NCBI GenBank assembly: GCA_015680685.1
Contig: MNCI01004832.1
Coordinates: 288,579 to 352,578, forward strand
Direction: 5' to 3'
Origin: Gnetum montanum
Lineage: Eukaryota; Streptophyta; Gnetopsida; Gnetales; Gnetaceae
Length of the DNA stretch: 64,000 nt
In this document: piece after piece, positions 23,182-33,500 of the stretch
Layout: every line of letters begins with the position of its first letter
How positions within the stretch are numbered: the stretch's first letter is position 1
Notes under the pieces: generated by a model
Database searches by the model: none
The model's input: the letters and a program-made list of their open reading frames with translations, nothing else
Told to the model about the DNA's origin: nothing
Program-made: the position numbers and the translations under genes

Positions 23182-26100
23182 CTACCCATGTGAAAAAAAA
23201 ATACAAATGTCAAAACTATACAAGCAAGATGCGAAGCTCCAAATCTTTAGGTGATTCATACCTATATCAGGGTGGGCTTCTTGGATCCGTTCAACGACTT
23301 CCTCTGCGATGCCAGCCACAAAATCCATCTTACTCGGCATTTCTGACCAAATAAGTGGCTCACAGGTACGAGAAGAACTAACCTCAACGGTCCTCTCAGG
23401 GGGAACTGTCCTCATCGGTACGTCTAGGCACACCGTTTTGGTCTCGCTACCTTCATCTGGACATAATAAAAAACACATAAGAATAAGCAAAAAATATAAC
23501 CCACAAAAAAGGACAACTAAACAGGATAAAAGGAAAAACGTACCATGCCCTTTGTCATCCCCTGGGGGAGCACCTAAATCCAAATCTCCTTGAAGAAAAC
23601 TGTGGAACATTTGGTCGACACTACCTTGGTCGTCCAACGGCTTAGTTCCTATGGTTTTCTCCCTTAACTCCTTCGTCCCGCCGCCTTGACTCATTTCTGT
23701 ATGCTCCTCCTCGTTGTTTTTCCCCGTATTGGTTTCCTCCTCCTCCGTGATCGTCTCTAAATCCTGTTTCCTTACTATTTTAAAAAAAGCAAGCCAAAGG
23801 AAAAATATATCAATGACACGTAAGCGATTGAGGCGAAAGTTATAAATAGAATAAAAATGCTAAAGTAATAAGTAGGCGAGTTCCACTCACCATGCATCTT
23901 GAAACGTATCCGCTTCACGCGTGGCTGGCTCACACCGGAAACGTCCTCAGCCGGGCGCTCAGGCCTCTTTAGCTTTGCTTTAGCTTGGCCGACGGTTTCC
24001 TTGATGACCCATTCTACCCTTCTAGTAGTGTAAGGCAGCTCATCTGGCTCCAACCCCACACTATCACGTGTGTGGATTGAACCGCCAGATGATCCCCCCG
24101 TAGTAACGGAAATAGATTCATCGATACCTTTGGGTGCATCTTGGGATTTGGCTGTGTCATACAAGTGATGGATCCACGGGCGGGATAGTTGACCCTGATC
24201 CCACAGGACAAACTTGTTATCTGTGCGAACTACCAAGAACTCGGCAAAACGACGAAGATAACCGGTGAAAAATGCAAAGGTGAAATGGGATTGCGCCTCG
24301 ACATTCGAGCGCAATCGCACTATCTCTTTGTGCATGCCCGCCAATAAAAATTTTGCCCAATTGTATCGCATCCCTGTTTCCAAAACAGTTCACATCACAC
24401 GAACAGCCTCAACCCCAAGGCACCTCACCTGGGAAAGCGTTTTGGGAAATACCCATGCTCTGAATAGGGGATACAGTTTGTTCACTTCTACAACCTTCAC
24501 CTTCCCCTGCATCGGGAATCCCTTGGTACCCTTTGCTACGCCTAGCCAGTCCTCCAATTCCCGGATCATCTGCAGCTCTTTATGAGTTCTGTCTAATACT
24601 ACATTCAGGCCATCCATCGGTACGCCAAATAGGTCCGAAAAGAACTCGGGCGATAGACGGAAAACTACCTTCACACCCTTAATCCAGGTGTTGTAGTATG
24701 TGACAGACTCATTGAAGGAGTCTACAGTCCCGATCATCTCCCCAATGGAAATATCAGGACTCGGCGTCATAAAAAGCTCCATGAGCCCAGCATCATCTAG
24801 GCAACAAGTGAGGGACGGAGGATCACGATTCCGTACCCACCTCTGGGCCTTAGCCACCCCTCCGAACTTCATTGACAAAGTCGTCTCGATTCGTCCGGTG
24901 GTCACCGGAACCTCACTAGAAGGTATATTAACTATAAAAGCAATGTAAAGTTGTTATATCAGCGTAAATCCAGGCAATTGGATGAACCCACTAACATATC
25001 TAAGAAGTGTTATCATTTACCGTCGGTGGTAGATCTAGACGTGCTGCCAAGATCACGAGAGAAAATTGGCCCGTTGTCAGTCCAGTCTTCATGAAGCCAC
25101 CCACGAGCCTTGCACATCACAAACGCTCTGGAGAACTGCTTGTGAAAGTGGACCATCGAACCCTTTGTTTGCTTCAGCATAGTCCCATGAAGGTTAGGGC
25201 CCATCATAAATGCTTCTAGAGCTGTACGAGCGAGGGCTATCCCTTCATCCTCAATCAGGGTCCTGTCTAGGTTGGTCTTCGGCCTGCAAATGAATACATG
25301 TCAACAAACAAGAAACCAACATCAAACGGCAAAAAGAAAGCGATAAATGTAAATGGTCCCACCTGGCTATTCGGTATACCGTGCCAGGAGGATTCTGGAA
25401 CAAAGTATGTGTGCGGGCGGCTATGAATAATGTATTATTGAGGTAGTCCAACCCTCATGGCAGTAATGCCCACACACGCGTTAACGGGTGTGTTGCCCTG
25501 GGCCCGCGGGTAGTGCCATCCTCATTAACAAATGGTCCCTCGTCAATGTCTTCGATGAAAACCATGACACCCTCGGCAGCCCCCGGCAGGATCGCATCAA
25601 CCACACTCCGCGCAGTCACTTCGTCAAAATTCGACCACATGGCTACTTCAAAATTGTCTAGCAGAAAGGCCAAGAATTCACAAGCACCTTCCCTGAACCA
25701 AACCCTGTTTTCATCCACCGTTAGATTAGGGGGAACCTCCCCATCCTCAACAGGGCCGACCCATGTTAGCACCCCAACAAGCTCGACCACGATAAGGAAG
25801 CGTTTGCTGTCCCTGCAATCAATCACAATGCCACAAAACGAAAGTTTGCATCATAAATCAAAAATCAACTCTGTTTACGCTCAGTGTATACGCTGCACAC
25901 AGGGCATATACGCCAGCCAAACTTTACACTTGGTGCGAAAAACACAACTTACGCCCAGCGTATACGCTGTACACAGAGCGTATACACTCGCAATTCACGC
26001 TCAGCGTATACGCTATACACAGCGTATATGCCAGACAAACTGTTAGCACTTAGCGTAAAAAAATGTGATTCAAACTTAGCGTATACGCTACCAAACTCAG

Positions 26101-26662
26101 CGTCTACGCTGACACCCGAACCCCTTCACGTGCAGCGTATACGCTGAAGAAACCCTCAGCGTATACGCTCGAGTTCGCTTTCAGTGTAAACTGTTTACGC
26201 CAGAAAAATAATACAACATGCCAAAAGACAACTGTACGCATACAGTGTATACGCTGGGCAAACCCTCAGCATATACGCCGTCGCAAAAGACAACTTACGC
26301 TGATGACAAACACGCCGACAAGCTTTAGTCACACCAGAGCGTACGCTAACATAATAACATAGAAAAGGGCTTATGCTAGTAAACTGATAAACACCGTCTA
26401 CGCTGCACAGTTACGCTGGCGTATACGCCGAAAACCCTTGGGTCGAAAACCCTCTACGCTCGGCGTATACGCCAGGATTATCTATGCTAAGAAGCATGGA
26501 AACAACAACAGAGGCAGGGATCAAGGTTTACCTGTGGGACGTCACAGGCCACGACGGCATCCTTGGCCTGGGCAGACCCTGCAACATGGCCTCCGTCTCT
26601 TCGGCGAAGGTTAGATCAGGACCCTTCCTCCCCTGGCCCTCCACTTCCTTTCCCTTGCCCAT
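22409..26662 (-). CDS. Antisense intron-containing gene inside the retrotransposon (NIF-like + transposon-associated domain + coiled coil)
   Basis: At least eight exons on the minus strand: 26662-26532, 25812-25363, 25283-25021, 24931-24429, 24373-23891, 23774-23544, 23456-23262, 23181-22409; the last has a donor (ATG|GTAAGTG) leading into the gap. All introns are GT-AG. The phases fit at six of seven junctions (the 24428-24374 join is off by one or two bases). It starts MGKGKEVEGQGRKGPDLTF. Exon 2 is an NIF/FCP1-like phosphatase fold, exon 4 resembles transposon-associated plant proteins, and exon 8 is a coiled coil. In-frame stops (25468-25466 TGA; TAG near 22999 and beyond) indicate decay. 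Antisense genes are known in Tat elements, usually between pol and the 3' LTR; here the gene lies between protease and RT. Confidence 0.75.
23262..23774 (-). CDS. Antisense gene exons 6 and 7 (acidic region)
   Basis: Exon 6 (23774-23544) joins exon 5 in phase 1 and reads RKQDLETITEEEETNTGKNN, then MSQGGGTKE and further to GDDKGHG. Exon 7 (23456-23262) reads DEGSETKTVCLDVP, ending AHPDIG. The intron between (23543-23457) has GTACGT and TGTCCAG. Both are acidic and without known domain. Confidence 0.55.
23891..24373 (-). CDS. Antisense gene exon 5
   Basis: Reads MRYNWAKFLLAGMHKEIVRL, then a helical segment and a Ser/Gly- and Lys/Arg-rich tail with KRPERPAEDVSG and PRVKRIRFK, possibly a nuclear localisation signal. 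The short intron before it (55 bases) gives a frame that is off, so either the intron or exon has an indel. Donor CATG|GTGAGT. Confidence 0.5.
24429..24931 (-). CDS. Antisense gene exon 4, transposon-associated-like domain
   Basis: Begins after TTTATAG at 24932 with VNIPSSEVPVTTGRIETTLS and includes YYNTWIKGVKVVFRLSPEFF followed by SDLFGVP. The pattern RGV.V.FSPE.I...LG.P is the hallmark of the plant transposon-associated proteins found near many retroelements; this assignment is a judgment by eye. Ends CTTTCCCAG|GTGAGG. Confidence 0.5.
25021..25283 (-). CDS. Antisense gene exon 3
   Basis: Acceptor TTTGCAG at 25284; the split codon AG|G gives Arg and the frame reads PKTNLDRTLIEDEGIALART and so on to the donor GACG|GTAAAT. 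Still similar in tone to the end of the NIF domain region (cargo helix, GW, W residues). No independent domain recognised. Confidence 0.6.
25363..25812 (-). CDS. Antisense gene exon 2: NIF/FCP1-like HAD phosphatase domain, catalytically degenerate
   Basis: Follows acceptor GATTGCAG at 25813 and ends CAG|GTGGGA. Landmarks in order: RFLIVVELVGVLTWV (normally a DLNGVL-type DxD motif), VWFREGACEFLAFLLDNFEV with AMWSNF (normally RP...EFL...FEV.VWSS), LTRVW, and YLNNTLFIAARTHTLFQNPP (normally NNTLL.DDSPYKALLNPP). The family removes phosphate from RNA polymerase II tail or other proteins. Both Asp pairs needed for catalysis (DxD and DDSP) are gone, so activity is not expected. A TGA at 25468-25466 lies inside. 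Confidence 0.7.
25813..26531 (-). repeat. GCGTATACGC array in intron 1 of the antisense gene
   Basis: The 719-base intron is packed with AGCGTATACGCT and one-mismatch versions, spaced irregularly at about 20-60 bases, the same palindrome that fills the LTR U3. Confidence 0.8.
26532..26662 (-). CDS. Antisense gene exon 1
   Basis: ATG at 26662 opens 43 codons plus two bases, ending at CCCACAG|GTAAAC. The exon is Gly/Lys/Glu-rich and ends PRMPSWPVTSH, a lead-in like that of plant NIF-type proteins. Phase 2 fits exon 2 exactly. Confidence 0.65.
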
Positions 26663-26907
26663 CTCGGAGTGTCTACGCTGACGATCTAAGTTTCTGCTGA
26701 GCAACTATCTACGCTGGCGCTGAGAAGTTTAAGCTTCGGTGTCTACGCTAGGGTCTCTGCATCTACGCTGGGGATCAGTCTTAGGTGTCTACGCCGAGGT
26801 TTACGCTTATGCTAGGGTATTGTGGTTTACGCTTACGCCTTAGTAGGTTTACGCTGTCGCTCACGCTGTCGCTTTCTAGTAAAAAAAATGGACCCCCCCC
26901 CCCTTCC

Positions 26908-26917
26908 CTTTATATAG
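26908..26917 (-). promoter_or_regulatory. TATA box of the antisense gene
   Basis: The reverse strand reads CTATATAAAG, some 245 bases upstream of the ATG at 26662 and followed by a leader full of TACGC/GCGTA motifs. A poly-C/poly-G tract (26890-26903) lies just downstream of it. Confidence 0.6.
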
Positions 26918-27098
26918 CGCCCGATGACGCTGATGCTGACGCCGCTGCCGCTTACGCCGCTGTCACTCCGTTTTTAGCCTTTTTTCTTTTTTGCCTACTA
27001 TTCGCCAAAATTTCACCAAAAATGATGAAAATTAACTAAAAACAGAGATTATTACGTCCTGGTTCCTCCATGGACCCCGTTTTACACATTTATGCTAA

Positions 27099-27240
27099 CT
27101 GCCATCACGGCCCGGTACGGCCTTAAACTGCCATTTCCCCACCCGATCACGGCCTGGTATGGCCTTAAACTACCGCTCACGGCTCGGTACGGCCTTAAAT
27201 TGCCACTCACTGCCCGGTAAGGCATCAAACTGCCATGCGT
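27099..27240 (+). repeat. Tandem repeat before RT, four units
   Basis: Four units of about 30-42 bases share CTGCC..(T)CACGGC(C)CGGTA.GGCCTTAAA. The array stands just upstream of the pol frame. A similar array (GGCCATGG...TTTAGGCC) lies in the same relative place on the minus strand at 47600-47720. Confidence 0.75.
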
Positions 27241-27465
27241 CCAAGTGTGACAATAATCCACCATTATACATGTACGTATAGTTTAAAAACACCGAAAGAC
27301 ACAGAACGATCCATCTTTGCTCATGCAACTCTCGGTTTATTGGCAGGAGCAAGCTCAATGGATTGCCAGCACTTAACCGCACTGTTAATCATTGACGGAC
27401 CATACGGCAAAGTTGCATGAGCCATTAACATAAACTCCATCAACTTAAGTACATCAACGGATGAC

Positions 27466-30400
27466 ATGGTCATAGCCTCTACACAACAAATGATAGATGA
27501 TTACCAAGGCATGACAAAATTTCTTGACATAGAGGCCGAAAACATCACCGAAGATTCGTTAGCCGAAACCCCCATTACCATGCCTGATGGGGAAATTAAA
27601 ATATTAAAATTGAGTACATTATTACAACCGCACTTGGCCCAAGACATTCAGAATGTGCTTAGGGAAAACATGAAAGCATTCGCTTGGTCCTATACAGACA
27701 TGCCCGGGCTAAATCCTAGAATTGTCCAACACAACATTATTCTAGACCCGAAACTAAGACCGATAAAACAGAAAGCACGAAAAGTTCGACCCAAGGTGGC
27801 GTTGGCAGTTCACAATGAGATCACCAATATCTACCAAGCTGGTTTCATTCGGGCTGTTGATTACACTGAATGGGTGTCCAACATGGTCATCGTTCCAAAG
27901 AAAAACAGAAGCATTCGCCTATACATCGACTTCCGAGATTTAAACGTAGCAACCATAAAAGATGACTTTCCCCTACCTAGCATCGATCAACTCGTTGACT
28001 TAACTGCCGGACATACCTTGCTATCTTTTATGGATGGTTTTTCGGGATACAACCAAACACGCATCAACCCGGAACATCAACTTCGAACCACCTTCATAAC
28101 CCCATGGGGAACTTTTTCTTACACCATGATGCCCTTCGGTCTCAAGAACGCAGGGGCCACATATCAAAGAGCCATGACGTTTATCTTTAGTGATTATATG
28201 CTACGGTCTCTCAACGATTATGTGGATGATATCGTAGTTAAATCAAAAATGACCGAACAACATATACAAGACCTTGACTTAGTCTTAAAGCGTTGTTTAA
28301 AGTACGAACTAAGACTTAACCCGAAAAAATGTGTCTTTGGCATCAAAACAGGAAAAATGCTCGGATTCATAGCCTCTGAAGCAGGGATACGAATAGACCC
28401 CAATAAGGTTAAAGCCATAACAAATCTGAAACCCCCGAGCAACCTTACCGAACTCCAAGGCCTGCAAGGTAGACTACAATTCATTAGGCACTTCATAGAA
28501 AAATTAATGGACAAACTAAAACCTATGAACCACCTGTTACGTAAAAATGTCCATTTTGAATGGACTCCGCAGTGTTAGGAAGCATTCGAAAACATCAAAA
28601 CAGCACTTGCCCAACTGCCTACGGTCTACCCGCCCCAAAACAACAAACTGTTTTACATCTACCTTGCCACTTCAGAATCGTCCATTACGTCTATGCTCTG
28701 CCAGAAACAAGATGACAGAACTGAAGTCCCTATATACTACTTGAGCCATGCCTTAGTTGCCCACGAAAAGAAGTATAACGATGTGGAGAAGTCATGTTTA
28801 GCTTTAGTCTTTTCTCTAAGAAAATGATGACATTACCTCTTCCGTAATCAAGTCTACATAATCTGTAAGGACAATGTACTGAGAGCTATAATAGGGAACA
28901 TTTACGAAATGAGACGAATAGCCCGGTGGAAAGCCATGATAGTTGAGTTTGACCTATATTATGTAGCGCAATCATCAGTCAAGGGTCAAGCCATAGTAGA
29001 TCAAATGGCCACGTCACCAACACGTGATCAAGCAACCATAGATCCAAAATTCCCAGATGAGAACATAAACACCATAGACAAAATGCCCCAAGATTATGAT
29101 GCCATTCTAAACTTTGATGGAGCATCCACCTCTCGAGGAGGAAGTGCGGCCGCTGTCATCACCTATCCCTCCGGGGAGATCCGACCCTTTGCCTATCGTT
29201 TCAATTTTCACTGTACTAACAACATAGCAGAGTATGAAGGTCTCCTTAGAGGTCTCGCGGTAGCACTGGCTTCAGACATCACACGGCTTATAGTCAGAGG
29301 AGATTCACAATTGGTCGTAAACCAAGTTACAGACATTTACACATGTAAAGCCCAACATTTACAACCATCAAAACATTTAATGAGGCGATTCGAAAACATT
29401 AATGTGCAACACGTCTCTCGAAACGATAACACCATCGCAGACGCGTTGGCCACATTAGCGCTAAACATATCGCCCAACATGTTCCATGCCTTGCCAAGCT
29501 CCGTAATCAACTACGCTGAACCGATAACCAATACCTCCGACACATTGCCAATTGCATCTATTAGGACAACACACGCGGTGGAATGGTATGATGACATAAA
29601 AGAGTACCTTCTACGCGGCGAAACACCACGACATCTAACGCATGCACAAAAAGATGCGGTGTGGAAACGTTCTAGGCAATACACCCTCATAGGGGACACA
29701 CTATGTCATCGATCCTACGAAGGCATATTGCTAACATGCGTCAGTAGTACTGAGGCCCAAACAATAGTTGAACAAATACATGAGGGACTATGCGGAGGAC
29801 ACATTGCGCCTAAAGCCATGGCAACGAAAATAATATGATTAGGCTATTATTGGCCGCATATGGAATATGACTGTCTCTCCAAGGTTAAAACATGCGATAC
29901 TTGCCAAAAGCATAGTAACCTAATCCACGTCCCACCGAACGAGTTGCACACGGCGCAGATCACGTGGCCCTTCCAAAAATGGGGTTTGGACCTCATCGGA
30001 CTAATCACACCCTTGTCTTCCGCAGGGCACAATTTCATCATAACCGCTATTGAATATTTCACGAAGTGGGTTGAGGCTGTTCCCCTCTGAAGGACCACAT
30101 CTAAAAACGTGTGCAATTTCATCCTTGAAAACATTGTAACCCGTTTTGGCATCCCTTTGAAAATTATCACTGACAACGGGCCGTAATTTAGCAGTGCCGA
30201 AACAAAAACTTTTTGCGACAGTCTGGGGATTAAACACTCGTTTTCCTCCCCTTACTATCCTCAGAGCAATGGGCAAGCAGAAGCAAAAAATAAGACGATC
30301 GTTACAATACTTAAAAAAATGCTGACCCAAAGCAAAAGAAAATGGCACGAGCAATTAGTGTACGCATTATGGGCATACCGCACCACACACCGAACATCAA

Positions 30401-30822
30401 CAGGTAAAACACCATATAGCCTTGTTTACGGTTCAGAAGCTGTCTTACCTTTAGAATTACAAGTACCATCGTTAAGGATCACACTCTCCAGACTCCTCGA
30501 CGATGAGCAAAACAATAATCTACATACCATTGACCTCGATTCGGCGGAAGAAGAACGCGTACGCGTGCTCGACCAAATTGAATGGTATCAAAAGCAACAA
30601 CGACAGCAACATCGACATGACATCAACAAGCGCCCCATCAAAGAAGGCAACCTCGTGCTGAAAGCTGTTCAGGAACATTCAAACAAATTCTCAGCCAACT
30701 GGGAAGGGCCTTACGTGGTCATCAAAGCATTCGATAATGGTGCATTACAGCTAGCCGACATGGAAGGGAACGAGTTTGCCAATCCGAAAAATCATTTGTA
30801 CCTAAAACCGTTCTATGTCTAA
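27466..30822 (+). pseudogene. Pol (RT, RNase H, second RNase H, integrase) of the Tat/Ogre-type element
   Basis: A single frame of 1,119 codons with no frameshift but six stops: TAG 28576, TGA-TGA 28825-28830, TGA 29836, TGA 30088, TAA 30184. RT (27780-28300) has MVIVPKKNRSIRLYIDFRDL and YVDDIVVKSK with the catalytic YVDD. RNase H 1 follows (28600-28900). A second RNase H (29100-29460) reads LNFDGASTSRGGS, AEYEGL and DSQLV, intact Asp/Glu/Asp; two RNase H domains define the Tat lineage. Integrase (29580-30500) has HEGLCGGH and CDTCQKH (HHCC), DLIG, TDNG and a Glu near GQAEAKN. The frame is also open upstream from 27235 except for one TGA at 27418. Confidence 0.9.
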
Positions 30823-30840
30823 GCACAAGCTCAGGTACGT

Positions 30841-31250
30841 GAAAGTCCTGGAATTACGACTATAAACTGATACCACAGAAAAGTCCTGGAATTACGACTA
30901 TAAACTAATACCATAGAAAAGTCCTGGAATTACGACTATAAGCTGATACCATAGCTCGTCCTGGAATCATGATGGTAAACTGATACCATAGAACAGTCTT
31001 GGATTATGACTTAAAACTAATACCGTAGTGTCCGCAACGACGATAAACTAGCAGCCGTCCGGCACGATAGTAAGCTGCCACCCTCACAACCATCAGGGTC
31101 CGCTAAGACTATAAACTAGCTAGCCTCTTCATAGTCCGCTAAGACTAGAAACTGGCAATGTAACATCCATTATGACGCTAAACAGGCAATGTACAACGGG
31201 TTATGACATAAAACTAACCCATGATAGTCTGCCAAGACTATAAACTGGCA
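30841..31250 (+). repeat. Tandem repeat in the 3' region
   Basis: About five units near 38 bases with AGTCCTGGAATTACGACTATAAACTGATACCATAG-type content (30841-31030) grade into weaker copies (GACTATAAACTGGCA-like) up to 31250. Follows the stop of pol; probably part of the 3' untranslated end. Confidence 0.75.
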
Positions 31251-31259
31251 AGTTCACAT

Positions 31260-32276
31260 CCGGCACATCACTCCGCCGCTATGCTCATTCATCAGCTTCA
31301 CTGCATCGCTCGCCATTAATCGCCCTTATCAGTATCGCTGTCATCTAAACACAGTGCCTACCTTCCTTCAGCATCTCTGCGCCATTGGCCGCCATGTAAG
31401 TCTAAGCTCGTCTATTCGCTCATGGTTTTTCTTGTCTCCTTGGCCTTATGTTTGCAGGATGACACCCAGAAGTTTCGCACAAAGATGCACTTCGTCATAA
31501 GCAGCAAGATGAGGCAGTGTCTGTAGCATACCTGGTAGGACTAAATCAAACCATTCACTAGTACATCCCCATTCATTGACAAAACTCCCCATCCTTTCGC
31601 TAACATTCTTTATCCTGGCATCTCCTTAACACACCCAGTACATTTAAAAACACTATACCGCTTTAAAGCAGCTGCAACACGCAGCACGGCACCCACACAT
31701 GAGTACAAAGGCAATGCAAAGTTTACAAAAAAAAAAATCGAGACCCCGGGCACTTCCCATATAAGCCCCAGACGTGAAGGTAGTTATCTAAAAACCAAGT
31801 ACTCATGTTCAAAACGCTCAAGCGACATCCAGTTGCATGGCTTTGGATCCCCGCCAACAGGTTCCCCTGAACACTAAACATGAGCCCTATTCTCCCAAAG
31901 AATGTAACAGATCCTCCGGTGGCTTTGGCCCCACCAATAGGTCCTCTCGAAAACTAACTGAGGGTCCTATTTTGCCAAAGGACGCACATTGCATGTTTGA
32001 ACTCCGAATCTGCTAAAACCTTGACTATTGGCAAAGCTTAGCATGCCACATATCCAAACATCCCCTGTCCACGACACAATTCTTTGGGCAGTCACCAATC
32101 CCCACGTTCTCTATCCTCCTATTAGCTACAAATTTCACTTTCCCGATCTCATGTACTACTGAACACGATGCGATGACATCTCGTCAAGTGGCAGCAGGCA
32201 ACGTCTTTATCAAGTTACTTGTGGTATTTTGCACTTCTTTGTCGACGCTTCTCGGATTAATTCCTCCAAGCGTCAA
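31260..32276 (+). other. 3' untranslated region of the Tat/Ogre-type element
   Basis: No coding domain seen. It contains an intron-like GT-AG segment (31396-31457, GTAAGT to TTTGCAG) and a diverged 82-base direct repeat (31839 and 31921, GGCTTTGG.CC..CC). The CT- and AC-rich sequence differs in base content from the AT-rich flanks. Confidence 0.5.
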
Positions 32277-32290
32277 CAAAGAGGGGCCAA
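32277..32290 (+). other. Polypurine tract
   Basis: AAAGAGGGGCCAA directly before the 3' LTR start TGAAACACC, the expected plus-strand primer position. Confidence 0.65.
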
Positions 32291-33471
32291 TGAAACACCA
32301 CAAAATTTGGAGCTTAGTACTTGCCTGGCACCAAGAAGGACCCTGAGACTCACGGATGACCTCAGCTACATAAGAAGTCATACGTGGCAGTGTTGGGACC
32401 TGAAATGCTTGTTTTTTTTACTAAGTATACTGTGCCAGTGTATACGCCCGGCGTATATGCCCAAGTTCACACCTACAGCGTATATGCCCAGCGTATACGC
32501 CTCACTCTATAGCGTATACGCCCAGCACTCCAGCGTGTACGCCCAGGTACTGCAAATGCATGCACTCGACGACAAAAACTCCAATAACGACATAAAGATA
32601 ACACCAAAGAGCAAGAATTGAAGCAAGTGGGCATCCTTCGGCGTATACGCCCAGCGTATACGCCCGCATCTGCCAGCGTATACACCCAGCATCCGTTAGC
32701 GTATACGCCCAGCACTCAGCATCCTCACCCTAGTTCACGCCCAACACCTCCAGCGTATACGCCGACTTGATATGGCGTATATGCCCAACAGATGTAAAAT
32801 ATTGTATTTCTGTAAAGTCTATGCACCCGATCAACGCGCCACGTCTCGCCCAACCCGAGTCTAGCATAACAACCTGTATATAAACCCCGATTTCCCGCTT
32901 CACCCTGGTCGGTGGGCAAAATCCTGGAGCACACCAGAAAACATTTACGCTACGCAAAAAAGCTAAAACCCTCTTACGCTAGGAAGCCCTGTACGCTGTA
33001 GATACAGTCTCTACACTTCGCTCGCCCTGCAAACCAGCCGAGTCATCCCTGTATACGCCGGGGCTTTTCGTCCGCCTTGTGTTCCCACACAACTGCGTTA
33101 GACCAGTGCACTGTACTTTGACTCTGTAATACCATTGTTTACATTTGCTGCATAAGTTCTTTTACAGTTTTACGTCAATTTGGCCCATGCACTGTTTACG
33201 CCCGTTTACGCTCAAGCTCCGTTTTCATCTTTTTTACGCTATTTTACACTTAGTTCACGCGTGCCACACCGTTTACGCATAACCCAGGGTATAGCATTTT
33301 GCGTACACGCGGGGAAATCCTTGTCTGATCCGCGTGCGGACCACCCAAGGTACTCTGCCTTCGTGCATTCTAGCTCGCCCTCAGGTGAAGGCACGGTCTT
33401 CTATACTCGTCCTGCAATCCCGCTGCCTCTGTTTTCTTTCCAGCTGGAGACCAACGATTTCAGGCAGTATA
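32291..33471 (+). repeat. 3' LTR of the Tat/Ogre-type element
   Basis: Complete plus-oriented LTR of 1,181 bases, beginning TGAAACACCAC, ending GGCAGTATA (TATA-box at 32875-32884). The first third is dominated by GCGTATACGC and GCGTATATGC. It is followed by GAAATT, the same six bases that follow the 5' LTR. Confidence 0.85.
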
Positions 33472-33477
33472 GAAATT

Positions 33478-33500
33478 AGCCTCCTTCTAGCGCCAATTTC
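33478..33500 (-). other. Minus-oriented primer binding site
   Basis: The reverse complement gives GAAATTGGCGCTAGAAGGAG followed by GC, the same leader start that follows the plus 5' LTR at 16908. It lies next to the minus LTR at 33501. Confidence 0.7.
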
